A stretch of DNA of 64,000 bases from Terrilactibacillus sp. S3-3 (GCA_030437565.1 CP129291.1:1426001-1490000), one strand, 5' to 3'. Positions 20,894 to 31,665 are shown, numbered from the stretch's first letter. Notes: generated by a model not told the origin, from the letters alone. A program made the numbers and translations.

Positions 20894-21986
20894 GTGACTT
20901 CTAACAGTATTCTTTTTCAACCGTTCGATTTGCCAAATGGCGCGCAGCTTTCCAATCGTCTCGCCATTGCGCCGATGACGACATTTTCCAGTCATTCGAA
21001 CGGCACTGTTTCCGATCAAGAGATTGCCTATTACAAACGGCGCGCGGGCCTTGCCGGTTTATTTATCTCGGCGTGTATTGCGATCTCGCCGACGGGCCTG
21101 GCTTTTGATCACCAGTTTATTGCTTATGACCCGGCGGCCATTCTGCCTAGAGACTGAAAAAAAATGGCCGAGGCGATGAAATCGGAAGGAAGCAAGGCGG
21201 TTCTGCAGATTCAGCATGGGGGAAGCGAAGTAGGCAAGAACCTCGTGCTCTTTAATGAAACGGTCAGTGCCAGCCGTGTTCCTTCGTTTTCGAATCCGGA
21301 CGTTGTCCCGAGAGAGCCTTAACGGATGAAGAAATTAAAACCATTATTAAAGAATTCGGCTTTGCAACCAAGATAGCGATCGAAGCCGGCTTTGACGGGG
21401 TCGAAATACACGGGGCCAATCATTATCTGATTCAGCAATTTGTCTCCGCTCACTTTAATCAACGGAACGATGAATGGGGCGGATCGCTGGAAAAACGCTT
21501 GCGCTTCCCATTTGCCGTCCTCGAAGAAGTACAGCGTGTGTGGCAAAGCAAAGGAAGGAACGAGCGACTTTATAATCGGTTACCGTTTCTCGCCGGAAGA
21601 GATTCACCGCTTCCATGGTTACGATATTGAGGACACTCTTCAACTCGTCGACGGGCTGATCAGCCGCGGCGTTCATTATCTGCACGTTTCGCAAAATGAC
21701 ATTCAATCGGTTCCCCACGGCAGCGAGGAACAAGGCGAGACCATTGTTCATAAACTGGCTGCTCATATTGATGGCCGGGTGCCGCTGATTGCGGTCGGCG
21801 GTATATTCTCTGCCCGATCAGGCCACAGCCGCCATCGATGACGGAGCGGATCTTGTCGCGCTCGGCCGCGAAGCGATCATCGATCCGGACTGGACGCAAA
21901 AAGTGAAGGAAGATCAGTTGGATCAGATTCAGGTGAAACTAGATCCAAGCCGTCAAGACGCATTGGTTGTTCCCGATCGGCTTTGA
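20894..21986 (+). CDS. NADH:flavin oxidoreductase, old yellow enzyme family (at least four frameshifts)
   Basis: FMN enzyme that reduces activated double bonds. FQPFDLPNGAQLSNRLAIAPMT at the start, VLQIQHGG, EIHGANHYLIQQFVSAHFN with the catalytic HxxN, NDEWGGSLEKRLRF, and ADLVALGREAIIDPDW near the end. Frames change near 21157, 21318, 21545 and 21815. GTG 20894 behind AGAGG. The number of breaks is high even for this sequence, so real decay is possible. Confidence 0.85.
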
Positions 21987-22056
21987 AAAAAATCATCACT
22001 CAGCCGACCGGTTGGTTTCCGCTTGCGTAACACATCATATAGAAAAAAAGACTTTG

Positions 22057-22098
22057 CTCATCCGGCAGATTCATTTGCCGGATGAGTTTTTTTTTTAT
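22057..22098 (+). terminator. Rho-independent terminator after the OYE gene
   Basis: 11-bp stem CTCATCCGGCA / TGCCGGATGAG followed by a run of ten T. Confidence 0.93.
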
Positions 22099-22245
22099 GT
22101 GCGCGAAAAAAAAAAAACGGAGGATGTTGATAAAGTTTTTATGGATGAAAAAAATGGCGCTAAAAATATAGTCAAATGGATAGAGTATATAAAAATCAGG
22201 CATTAGATTGAAGGGATAAGCCACTTGCTTGGTTCATTACTCAAG

Positions 22246-22268
22246 TTTTTTTTTTTTTTTTTTTTTTT
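22246..22268. repeat. poly-T run of 23 bases
   Basis: Uninterrupted T tract just ahead of a C-terminal gene fragment. Length in the assembly is not reliable. Confidence 0.9.
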
Positions 22269-22281
22269 GAAAAATCTCTAA

Positions 22282-22494
22282 ACGCATGGATGGTACTACA
22301 CAGACTATGAGGGAAGAAGAGGCTACTTCGGTGAAAACCACAAAAAATTTACAAGAGAGTCTATATTCAAAGTTGACTTTTCAATGGAGAGATATTCTGG
22401 ATCAAATCCTTTATTTAATGGAACTCGAGAGATAACGATGAAACCTGAACATCGGAGAGGTGGTCATTTTGTTTTTGTACTTGAAAATGGTTAA
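22282..22494 (+). pseudogene. C-terminal fragment of an unknown protein
   Basis: A 70-residue frame without start codon reads WYYTDYEGRRGYFGENHKKF and ends GGHFVFVLENG, a composition like a folded beta-rich end of a longer protein. The upstream part is missing at the poly-T tract. Family not recognised. Confidence 0.35.
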
Positions 22495-22550
22495 TTGCAG
22501 CAAATTGGCTTTTTTTATAGGGGAGATGGAGTTTTTTTTTTAGAGATAAT

Positions 22551-23313
22551 TCATCGATTTGCCAGTTTGTAGACACTCGTTTCAACGTCGTAAAGCCGTT
22601 TGTTTAAAAACAGCGGTTCTGTCATTTGTGTCTTGAGCAATGGTCTCTGTAAAATGACCTAGATCTTTAACGAGATTTTTATAAATTTTTTCTTGATTTG
22701 TTTGAAGATCTTTCATCCCTGTTTTTAAATCGGAGACGTCTTTTTTAAGGATGCTGGTGTCAGCTTTTAAGCCAGAGACGTCCTTTTTAAGGGTGCTGGT
22801 GTCTGCTTTTAAGTCTGAGACATCATCTTGTTTAAGGGTGCTGGTGTCTGCTTTTAAGTCTGAGACATCTTGTTTAAGGGTATTAGTGTCTGCTTTTAAA
22901 TCAGAGACATCTTTTTTAAGGATGCTGGTATCTGCTTTTAGGCCGGAGACATCCATTTTAAGAGTGTTGGTATCTGCTTTTAAGCCAGAGACGTCTTTTT
23001 TCAGGGTGCTGGTATCTGCTTTTAAGCCAGAAACGTCTTTTTTCAGGATGTCGGTATCTGCTTTTAAGCCAGAGACCTCTTTTTTAAGGATATTGGTGTC
23101 TGTCTTTAAATCGGAGACCTCTTTTTTAAGGATGCTGGTGTCTGCTTTTAAGTCGGAGACATCTTGTTTCAGGATGCTGGTATCTGTTTTTAAGTCAGAG
23201 ACATCTTGTTTAAGGGTGTTTACATCCGTTTTTAGTTCTTTGATACCACCATGAATGGGCTTTAGCTCTTCCTTAAAGACTGAACGGATCAAGTCTTCTA
23301 AATTATCATTCAT
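22551..23313 (-). CDS. tandem-repeat coiled-coil protein (14-residue repeats)
   Basis: About 250 residues. After MNDNLEDLIRSVFKEELKPI come twelve units of two heptads, consensus SDLKADTSILKKDV, encoded by 42-bp DNA repeats; L at d and V/T at a positions give a long parallel or antiparallel coil. One unit has an extra Asp (KQDDV), shifting the heptad register. The C-terminus continues past a shift near 22600 as NKRLYDVETSVYKLANR. Resembles uncharacterised Bacillus coiled-coil proteins. Function unknown; the units differ by point changes, so copy number is probably variable. Confidence 0.75.
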
Positions 23314-23521
23314 GTGAATGACCTCCCTTCTTTTTCATTCATTATATCATGTTGCGATTTCGTTCTTAATCCTCTTTTTGAAAGTTATCTTGACAACAGC
23401 AGGAAAGGGGTACTCCTAACCACTATTTACGGCTCGATCACTTCTTTTTCGACTAATTGGAACAAAGAGAAAGAAGGCTCGTCCCACTTATGTGCCCAGT
23501 ACCGGTTTAAAATGGCTTTAA

Positions 23522-23674
23522 AATTATCCAGATAATTATGATTATTACGTTGAATATTCTGGTAATTACAGTATAATAGTATTAATATTTTGTGCTTGTT
23601 TAATTTTACCAATTTACTATTGGCGGGCTGGTATTTTTAATCCAAAAGGGCGTCCAGATTATGAACTAAAATAG
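23522..23674 (+). pseudogene. membrane protein fragment
   Basis: Frame reads DYYVEYSGNYSIIVLIFCACLI, then YYWRAGIFNPKGRPDYELK and stop: one hydrophobic helix with a basic tail. No start codon in frame; upstream part may be in another frame. Family unknown. Confidence 0.3.
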
Positions 23675-23691
23675 GCCGGGAGGTTCTTAAA

Positions 23692-24461
23692 GTGAAAATA
23701 AACTTTGGTCTAACCGCAAAGGATTATAGTCAATATCGAGCGGGCTATCCGGATGAGTTATATAAGCGTTTGAAAAATTACGATGTGGGGATAAAAGGCC
23801 AATCGATTTTGGATATTGGGACAGGTACGGGGTATCTTGCAAGAGGATTTTGCCAAACAAGGCGCTCAGGTGACGGGAACGGATATATCTGATGAACTGA
23901 TAGAAGAGGCCAAAAAAAAAAACTGGATGAATCTGAACAGGTGACCATTCAATACCAAAATGCAAGAGCGGAGGATCTGCCTTTTTCATCTTCCGAGTTC
24001 GATGTGGTTACAGCAGGCCAATGTTGGCACTGGTTTCAAGCGGACAAAGTGTTAAAAGAAGTCAGGCGCGTTTTGCATCCACACGGAAAGTTAGTTATTG
24101 TGCATATGGACTGGCTGCCGCTGGACGGCAATATTGTGTCGAAAACGGAAGAACTTATATTAGCCTTTAATCCGGATTGGAAAGGTGCGGGAGGAACAGG
24201 TATTTATCCGGATTGGCTGATGCAAGCAGCTTTAGGCGGATTTACGGACATCGAAACATTTACGTTTGATCTGCAAATGAAATATAGTCAGGAAGCATGG
24301 AGAGGAAGGATCAGAGCGAGTGCCGGGTAGGTGCCAGTCTGCCATCTGATAAAATAAGCAGGTTTGATCAGCGGTTAAAAGCACTGCTCCAAGAGAATTA
24401 CCCAAATATCATCGACGTTCCGCACAGAGTTTTTTTTTGTTTAGTATGCAAAGTTAGTTAA
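23692..24461 (+). CDS. class I SAM-dependent methyltransferase (frameshifted)
   Basis: MKINFGLTAKDYSQYRAGYP at GTG 23692, motif I SILDIGTGTGYLARGF, then VTGTDISDELIEEAKK, ARAEDLPFSSSEFDVVTAGQCWHWF and a C-terminus ENYPNIIDVPHRVFF. Frames change near 23850, in the A9 run at about 23913-23921, and near 24328. UbiE/Methyltransf_11 type; substrate unknown. Confidence 0.78.
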
Positions 24462-24544
24462 AATATAAGCTTTCCGGTACGAATGCTTAACTCAAATTGT
24501 CATTTACATCGTGAAATTGTTGAAGCTTACCTCTTCAGAATTTA

Positions 24545-25328
24545 AATTATATTTTGAAAACTTTTTTAGTCAGTTATCCAAGACGAACCACAAGACGTAC
24601 AGTGTTTGGGCGGATAGCGACCGGCATGATGACGGATTTCTTTTCATGGCGAATAGCACTTGTCACACTTGGCATCATCAGCCTGCTTTGCAGTATTTAT
24701 TTTTGGCTCGGTTTGCCCGCTGCGGCTCACTTTCAGGTCCGGGCTTTTTCTTTGAAAAGAACAGCCCGGTCTTTTGGCCGGCATTTAAAATCACCCAGTA
24801 TGTTCTGCGTTTTCGGCATTGCATTTTTTGCTCATGGGTGGATTTGTCAGTTTGTATAATTACATTGGCTATTTATTGATGAAACCGCCTTACAATCTTA
24901 GTCAAACCGCTTTTGGCTGGATTTTTATCGTTTATATCATGGGCACAATCAGTTCCATTTGGATGGGAAAATGGGCTGACAGATTTGGACGCCCGAAAGT
25001 ACTTGGCATCGGCATGATCATTATGCTTTTAGGTAGTTTGCTGACACTTGTGCCATCACTCATTACCATCGTGATTGGAACAGCCGTTTTCACGTTTGTT
25101 TTTTTTGGCAGCCACTCCGTTGCAAGCAGTTTAGTCGGAAAATTAGCCGAGGTTGATAAAGCACAGGCTTCTTCCTTATATTTGCTGTTTTATTATGCAG
25201 GGTCAAGTCTGGTTGGATCGTTAAGCGGGATATGTTGGAGCCTATATCATTGGGACGGGCTTATCTTAATGATCGGAATGGCGATCGTGCTCGCCTTGTT
25301 GTTGGAACTTTTTATGATAGTTTTATGA
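24545..25328 (+). pseudogene. MFS transporter, 5'-truncated
   Basis: Begins about helix 5 (GRIATGMMTDFFSWRIALVTLG) and keeps the second half, including GKWADRFGRPKVLGIGM and helices 7-12. Resembles YnfM/AraJ-like exporters. One frameshift near 24840. The N-terminal third is missing: the sequence before 24545 has no MFS features. It faces the LysR gene at 25651-26536. Confidence 0.7.
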
Positions 25329-25650
25329 AAAGATCCCAGAATAGGTCCCGCCTTAGTAAGCGTACGGGCCTAATGTAACTGATCCGGAAGCGCTCACTTA
25401 TGCAGCTGTGCTCCAAGTTTTTCGGAAAAAAATTTTACTCACGTAAATCTCCATCTTCTAAGGATACATGAGCAGCTTTAAGCCCGGGCTACCATACATG
25501 TTTACTGTGTAAACCGTTGACGGACTAAAGCACGAACCGTCTTACTGCCCCTTAGAGTAGGAAATCCGGTTTTTTTTTTTCGTTTCCAATAAATGTTTTA
25601 AGGTATGTCTTCCGCAAAATGATACTTAAAATGAACTATTGAACTCATTT
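25329..25650. other. intergenic, nothing recognised
   Basis: Between converging genes. A T10 run at 25570-25579 could end transcription but I see no convincing stem ahead of it. Confidence 0.5.
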
Positions 25651-26536
25651 TTAAATACTGCTTAGATATTCAATAGAAAATTCTCGCAAGCGGGCTGCAG
25701 CTTGAGAAATAAAGTGCGTTTTGTGCCAGGCCAGTCCGATTGTCCTTCGGCAAATGGGGTCTTCGATTTTTAATTGTACGGACGCGGGTCTGGGCTGCCC
25801 TTTTAATGTCAGGACAGGGGTAAAAGTGACGCCTAAACCGAGTTCGACCAGAGTTTTGAACAGCACTGGCTTCTTCAAGTTCGAAAGCAATCTTTGGTTC
25901 AAATCCTGCCTGGCGGCAAAAATCATCGGTGATTTTACGAAATTCGTATTGGCCGGCCATCGCAATAAACGGTTCATCGGCGGCTTCGCAAAGTCGGATG
26001 GTTTTGCGGTCAGCAAGTCGATGTCCGTAAGGGACGGACAGAAAGATTTCCTCATCTACCAAAGGCAGCCATTCAATCTCCGGACCGGTGACAGGGGCCG
26101 TCGCGATACAAAAATCGATTTCTGCATTTTTTTGCAGCTGATGTCTCATTTCCAAGTTGGAAAAAGCCTGGTGCTGCATGACCCGGACTTTCGGGTATTT
26201 TGTCAAAAACGCTTTTAAAAGCATAGGGAGAATATTGGGAAACGTAATCGCCAGTGAAATGGTGCCTGTTTCCATTCCAGCCATGTCCTTAAGTTCTCGC
26301 TCTCCTTCATCAAGCTCAATGAACGCTCGTTCAACCCGGCGCAGGAAGGCCTTGCCGAAAGCATTTAATCGAATTTGCCGGCCTTCCCGCACAAACAAGG
26401 GAAATCCGAGGTTTTTTTCCAACCGGGCGATGGCATTGCTAAGCGACGGCTGTGAGACATTCAATGCCCGCGCGGCTTTTGTCATATGTTCATAGTGGGC
26501 GACCGCTTGAAAATATTTAAGCTGCAAAAATTCCAT
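25651..26536 (-). CDS. LysR family transcriptional regulator (frameshifted)
   Basis: HTH MEFLQLKYFQAVAHYEHMTK, AARALNVSQPSLSNAIARLE and effector domain; a shift near 25860 moves the end into TLVELGLGVTFTPVLTLK, reaching the stop at 25651. About 295 residues. Divergent from the SDR gene at 26829, whose promoter region it likely binds. Close paralogue of the LysR at 18174-19176. Confidence 0.84.
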
Positions 26537-26828
26537 TATTATCGTTTCTCCAATTAATAACTTTAATATGATGATTTTATCATAAAATAAGTATTATAAA
26601 TTATCAAACGTGCGCATTATAATAGTTGATGGTAGCGAGGATGTGAAAAACAAACCATTTTTTTCCGATAAAAAAATGGAAAATGATTATCATAAAACCC
26701 TTTTCGATTTTATTTTTAATAGTAAGCGATTACAACAGGATTGAAATGCGAAAGTGGGTTATCCTATGGTTGTTTTCACAAAAGCTTCTGTAAAAGTATC
26801 AAGAACATACATCTTTTGGAGGAAAAAA

Positions 26829-27568
26829 ATGAAATTAAAAGATAAAGTGGCGATTATCACCGGATCGGCGTCCGGGATGGGAAAAGCCGAGGCGTTTCTT
26901 TTTGCAAAAGAAGGAGCGAAAGTAGTGGTTGCCGACTTAAATCAAGAGGGCGCGGAGGAAGTAGCGAAGAAAATTAAAGATGACGGCGGACAAGCTCTTG
27001 CGGTAAAAGTCAATGTCACCGATAATGCCGATCTAAAAAAAACATGGTCGATAGTGCCATTGAAACATTCGGACAAATTGATATTGTTGTCAACAATGCC
27101 GGCATCTTTGATAAATATACGAATAGCCTGGAAACAACGGAAAAACAATGGGACCTTATATTCGATATCAACTTGAAAGCAGTATTTAAAATCTGTAATT
27201 TGGTTCTTCCCGGCATGATTGAACGCGGAAACGGAACGATCGTCAATATTGCTTCAATTGCCGGGCTGGTTGCGCAAATGGGCGGGGCGGCTTATACGGC
27301 TTCCAAACATGGTGTTGTCGGCTATACGAAACACTTGGCCGCCGTTTATAGTTCAAAAGGAATTAAAATTAATGCGATTTGCCCCGGGACGATCCGTACG
27401 CCGCTGACGGCGGAAATGCTGAAAACAAGACCGACGGACAAAATCCCGCTGGATCGCTTTGGTGACGCGGAAGAAGTCGCTCAGCTGGCTGTATTCCTGG
27501 CATCCGACGAATCTAAATTTATGAGCGGATCGCTTGTCACGATCGATGGCGGTTATACAATCGTATAA
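26829..27568 (+). CDS. short-chain dehydrogenase/reductase (SDR)
   Basis: NAD(P)-dependent oxidoreductase of 246 residues. TGSASGMGKA is the cofactor-binding glycine motif, NNAGIF the conserved strand, Ser in IVNIASIAG and YTASK the catalytic triad, ending in SGSLVTIDGGYTIV. One frameshift near 27040 in an A-run. ATG 26829 behind GGAGG. Classical SDR of the 3-oxoacyl-ACP-reductase-like group; substrate unknown. Confidence 0.9.
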
Positions 27569-27680
27569 AAATAGCTTTGATTTGAATCCGAAAATCGCCC
27601 GTCTAACTAAAACGATTCACTTTATGATTTTTAAATAGGTCGGCAGGCAAATGCCCGCGCGAAATGAATCCTCATAAAAG

Positions 27681-27735
27681 AGCCGGTGACGGCACCCAAT
27701 GAAGGCAACGACATTGAGGGCCGGCCGGCTTTTTT
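27681..27735 (+). terminator. terminator after the SDR gene
   Basis: AGCCGG (27681-27686) pairs with CCGGCT (27725-27730) followed by TTTTTT; the loop is long, so it is moderately strong. The rest of 27569-28247 holds no convincing gene. Confidence 0.55.
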
Positions 27736-28247
27736 GTATACATCCATCACCTCAGATGGTCTTTCGAACGGATGAACGCCAATGATTTTAACAGGGAATT
27801 TAAATTTAGAATTTTGAATAATTGGAAGAGTAATGAATAATGTTGACCCATCATCCGAATTACTGAGCTGCTTTGCAAGGGGTAAAATCTTTAATTTAAT
27901 AGACGGGATCTCCAAATGACGGGGTTAGCGATTGCAGAAGGCTTTGAAAGGTATAATTCTCTTGGCCTAAGCTTTGTTGTGGGTAATCAGAAAATTGAAT
28001 GGATGAGTGAGGTCTCGGTTCCGTCAGGTTAGGCCATCGATCTGGCAGTTAAGCTTGGAGATTCATAGGTTGGCTCTGGGGATCATAGGTGAAGCCAAGA
28101 GTCACCGTTATGGATTCAATAAGCAGTGTAACGGAATGAGCTCATATCAAGGCCGGAAAAAATTTCGTGATTTCTTTTTTTAAAACAGGAACTTTAACGG
28201 ATAAGCCGAATTAGTAGGTATTTAAAACATTGGAGGAGGACTGATAT

Positions 28248-29231
28248 ATGTTTATAAAACCGGTCAAAATGCCCTATTACATTAAGCAGTATGAGGCATA
28301 TTCACGAAGACTGCGTCCCGGGCCTCTCTCAGGGATGAAATCGAGCAGACAACCAAAAAGTACAAAGCAGGATTTAAAGGCGAAAAATTTATCGGTAATT
28401 TTCTTGATTCTCTATCCATCAAGGACTCTTTTCTCTTCCATGATCTCCGATTATTTAATGGTGTCCACTATTTTCAAATTGATTTTCTTCTCCTTACTCT
28501 ATATTTTTTCCTTATTTTAGAAGTTAAAAACATTTTCGGAACAATGACTTTGGATTTTTCATCGTAGAGTATGATTCGAAAACTCAATCAAAAAAGCGAC
28601 ACTTTTCAAGATCCGACAGTTCAATCAGAAATGCTGAAACAACAGTTTCAAGATTGGCTGGCCGTTCATTGTGCATATGTACCGGATATACCCATAAAGG
28701 ATCTTGTTGTTTTCTCCGGGCCAAGTACATTTGTAGACTTTTCGAACATAACGTCTAATCAAGAACAAAAAATTGTTCGAGGGCCGCAAATTAAGAAAAG
28801 AATAATGGGAACTTTCGATCAATATCCGACATGTGTTACCAACAAGCAAACACTTAAATTACTTTCCCAACAATTAATGAAGAGCCATCATCCCAAAAAA
28901 ATTGATTTGATCAGTTCCGGAATGGTGAAACCTGGTGATTTATTAAAAGGAGTTCGTTGTCCACACTGTGGATATATTCCAATGCAGCGCATGAATAGAA
29001 ACTGGAAATGTCCTTCCTGCTCTCAAACTTCTCCAAAGGCTTATCTCGATGCTTTCCGCGACTATTGCCTCATCAAAGGCCCCAAAATAACCAACAAACA
29101 ATGCAGAGATTTTTTTTTTATTGATTGATTCTGGATCTACTGCTAGATATTTACTTCAATCATTGAATATGAAACATGAAGGAACAACAAACCAGAGAGT
29201 TTATTATTTGGAAGAAGATGGTATGTTATGA
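28248..29231 (+). CDS. NERD-domain protein with C-terminal zinc ribbon (frameshifted)
   Basis: Nuclease-related domain: GEKFIGNFLDSL, LFHDLRLFNGVHYFQIDFLL and LILEVKNIFGTMTLDF carry the E-x-K and D-x-x-x core of the NERD fold. Two CxxC pairs near the end (CPHCGYIP, CPSCSQ) form a zinc ribbon. The C-terminus LLIDSGSTARYLLQSLN lies past a shift in the T10 run at about 29109. Frame changes also near 28330 and 28560. ATG 28248 behind GGAGGAGG. Role in DNA processing is inferred from the family only. Confidence 0.72.
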
Positions 29232-29315
29232 AAACAGCATTTTTAAGCATAAAACCTCGATCTAAGCTTGCCATAATCAAGACTTGGGTTGCCTAATCCA
29301 TTTTTTAAATGCTGA

Positions 29316-29895
29316 TCGTTTAAACTGCAGAACGCCAGCCTAAACTGTAGAACGGTTGGCTTAAACTGTAGAACGGGTGGCTTAAACTGCAGAACGGGTG
29401 GCTTAAACGCAGAACGGGTGGCTTAAACTGCAGAACGGTTGGCTTAAACTGTAGAACGGGTGGCTTAAACTGTAGAACGTGTGGCTTAAACTGTAGAACG
29501 TGTGGCTTAAACTGTAGAACGTGTGGCTTAAACTGTAGAACGTGTGGCTTAAACTGTAGAACGTGTGGCTTAAACTGTAGAACGTGTGGCTTAAACTGTA
29601 GAACGTGTGGCTTAAACTGTAGAACGTGTGGCTTAAACTGTAGAACGTGTGGCTTAAACTGTAGAACGTGTGGCTTAAACTGTAGAACGTGTGGCTTAAA
29701 CTGTAGAACGGTTGGCTTAAACTGTAGAACGGTTGGCTTAAACTGTAGAACGGTTGGCTTAAACTGTAGAACGTGTGGCTTAAACTGTAGAACGTGTGGC
29801 TTAAACTGTAGAACGGCTTAAACTGTAGAACGGTTGGCTTAAACTGTAGAACGGTTGGCTTAAACTGTAGAACGAGGGTCTTAAACTGTTGAACT
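29316..29895. repeat. array of about 28 tandem copies of a 21-bp repeat
   Basis: Unit: TTAAACTGTAGAAC plus a 7-base part, mostly GTGTGGC, GGTTGGC or GGGTGGC. A central block is homogeneous, the flanks vary; three copies are shorter (near 29320, 29405 and 29815). There are no unique spacers. One plus frame codes the repeat Leu-Asn-Cys-Arg-Thr-Cys-Gly but has no start or end with gene character. Confidence 0.93.
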
Positions 29896-30105
29896 TAAGG
29901 GCTAATCTAGCAGCTGAACTTCGGCCCTACCCGTATGAACCACAGGCTCGATCTGTCGGACCCGAGCCAGCCCCCGCCGGATCGGGGGCCGAACCCGAAC
30001 CCGCCAGCCTTGAAGGCCGATGAACCTAATCAGCCGCCCCCGACCAACTAACTCCCGTCAGCCGCATTACCTCGCTAAATCTAATTCTCCAAATATGCTT
30101 CATCA
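29896..30105. other. GC-rich noncoding stretch between the repeat array and an aldo/keto reductase remnant
   Basis: No gene seen. Rich in CCGG and CCCC strings (for example CCCCCGCCGGATCGGGGG), unlike the AT-rich neighbours. Its end from about 30085 matches the sequence at 33950-33990. Confidence 0.5.
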
Positions 30106-30345
30106 AATCCAGATTTTAAAATTTCTCAAATCTTGCCGGATCCTGATCGGCGATTCGGCCTCCCCGGATGACTTAAGCCGGAAATGAAAAAGGGAATCAA
30201 GCAAACGGCTACCCGCATCGATCGCGTTCTCAATGATATGGACACCCGCCGCGCCATTCAGTTTGCAAGCCATTCAGTTTATATGTGCCGAAACCGATCG
30301 CCGGCAATGTTAATCCGTTGTTAAGGTAATCTCAGAGATCAGACC
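30106..30345 (-). pseudogene. aldo/keto reductase remnant with internal deletion
   Basis: On the minus strand the N-terminal part (EITL, NNGLTLPAIGFGTYKLNG, GVHIIENAIDAG) is joined to the last part of the gene (GGRIADQDPAR), with the middle of about 200 codons missing. The same sequences stand in full at 33995-34826, including the shared 3' stretch TGCCGGATCCTGATCGGCGA. So this is a deleted paralogue, broken also by small indels. Confidence 0.6.
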
Positions 30346-30515
30346 CGATGCGAACATATCGCCGATGCCTTTGAAAAATGTGAGCGTCTGCGGAATACCT
30401 TTCATGAGACGACCAATCTCTTTGTCTAAACGCTTGATTTGCGCTTCAATGTGTCGAATCAAGCTCAACGTGACGGACGGAGAAGCGACAGATTGACCGG
30501 ATCCTGCATGGCTTT
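30340..30515 (-). pseudogene. IS110-family transposase fragment
   Basis: Minus frame LIRHIEAQIKRLDKEIGRLM and TFFKGIGDMFASGLISEI match the middle of IS110/IS1111 transposases (helix, then GIGxxxA-x-x-l-x-x-EI). It fuses into the aldo/keto reductase remnant at the shared string GAGATTAC. Confidence 0.6.
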
Positions 30516-30587
30516 ATTAGAAGCTCCCGCCGCGAATCTCCTTTACTCTTTTTAAGCCAGTCTGGCATTCAGTCATTTTGGTGTCTA

Positions 30588-30640
30588 TTGAACGACTCCA
30601 ACTTCAAGTACCCGTAAGTTGTTAAGTGCGAGTCGTTCAA
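30588..30640. promoter_or_regulatory. nested inverted repeat ahead of the aldo/keto reductase gene
   Basis: TTGAACGACTC and GAGTCGTTCAA form a perfect 11-bp outer stem; inside, CAACTT pairs with AAGTTG. It sits 80 bases before the start of the next gene. Could be an operator, an RNA hairpin or an IS end. Confidence 0.4.
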
Positions 30641-30720
30641 TTCTGTATTAATATTAGTATTAGGGATATGGGCAGTTAAAAAGGAGCCGGTTTTAAAAAA
30701 AAAAAAAATAAGGTGAGGAA

Positions 30721-31665
30721 GTGGAGAAAGACATGAAATATGCGACATTAGGGAAATCCAAACTTCAGATTTCTAGAATTGGATTAGGAACCAATGCGGG
30801 AGGACATAATTTATTTGCAAATGTCGATGAGAAAGCTGGCATAAAATTTGTAACAGAAGCACTGGAAAATGGTATTAATTTCATTGACACCGCAGATTCC
30901 TATGGACTGGGGCGATCGGAAGAATTAATCGGACAAATTTTAAAAGGACGGGATCGGGACAGTTTCGTGATTGCTACTAAAGGGGGGAATGAAGTGCTCC
31001 CAAACGGCAATAAACGCCATAACAGCAGACCTGAATATATACGGAAAGCACTGGAACGAAGCCTGAAACGGCTGCAACTGGATGAAGTGGATCTATACTA
31101 CTTACATTTTCCAGATAATGAAACTCCGATATCTGAAACAATGGGTGAGCTCTCTCGATTGAAGCAGGAGGGTAAAATTAAAGCAATTGGGATTTCAAAT
31201 GTTTCTCTCCAGCAGTTAAAAGAAGCGGATGAAAGCTGCGAACTTTCGGCGCTTCAGGCGGCCTATAACATGTTGGACCGGTCTGCTGAAAAAGACCTTC
31301 TTCCTTATTGCAGTGACCATCATATTTCGTTCATTCCCTATGGCCCGCTCGCCTATGGCCTTCTGGGCGGAAATTACACAAAAGATTTAAAACTCGATAA
31401 AAAGGATTGGCGTTCTTCCGTTCCTTTATTTCAGCCCGGGGTGTTTGTAAAAATGATCGATAAAGTGGACAGGTTAAAAAAGTTTGCCGTTCAAAAAGGA
31501 ATATCGATGAATAATCTGGCTTTAGCTTGGCTCTTGACACAAAACGGCGTTGACTCCGTGATTCCAGGCGGGAAAAACGCCGGGCAAGTGCGAGATAACG
31601 TGCTGGCGGATGACGTCACCTTAACCCCTGAAGACCTGGCTTCATTAGAGAAAATGCTTCATTAA
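30721..31665 (+). CDS. aldo/keto reductase (IolS/YhdN-like)
   Basis: Intact, 314 residues. LGTNAGGHNLF, DTADSYGLGRSEELIG with the catalytic Asp and Tyr, VIATKGG with the Lys, YYLHFPD with the His, and IPGGKNAGQVRDN for NADP binding near the end. Cytoplasmic NADPH-dependent carbonyl reductase. Start is either GTG 30721 behind GGTGAGG or ATG 30733 behind GGAG. Different subfamily from the two remnants on each side. Confidence 0.9.
   Translation: MEKDMKYATLGKSKLQISRIGLGTNAGGHNLFANVDEKAGIKFVTEALENGINFIDTADSYGLGRSEELIGQILKGRDRDSFVIATKGGNEVLPNGNKRHNSRPEYIRKALERSLKRLQLDEVDLYYLHFPDNETPISETMGELSRLKQEGKIKAIGISNVSLQQLKEADESCELSALQAAYNMLDRSAEKDLLPYCSDHHISFIPYGPLAYGLLGGNYTKDLKLDKKDWRSSVPLFQPGVFVKMIDKVDRLKKFAVQKGISMNNLALAWLLTQNGVDSVIPGGKNAGQVRDNVLADDVTLTPEDLASLEKMLH

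Noticed and set aside
22751..23254. 167-residue open frame antisense to the coiled-coil gene
   Set aside because: It is open only because the repeat unit lacks antisense stops; it has no start signal and repeats the same artificial motif.
23427..23612. 61-residue minus frame NYLDNFKAILNRYWAHKW
   Set aside because: Overlaps a plus-strand membrane fragment with clearer end; no start site.
27631..27915. 94-residue minus-strand frame after the SDR gene
   Set aside because: TTG start without ribosome site, runs through the SDR terminator, no family recognised.
29316..29895. CRISPR array
   Set aside because: Units are contiguous 21-mers with a 7-base variable part and no unique spacers; no cas genes nearby.
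29316..29895. Protein made of Leu-Asn-Cys-Arg-Thr-Cys-Gly repeats
   Set aside because: The frame is interrupted by copies of 17 and 20 bases and has no start or ribosome site.
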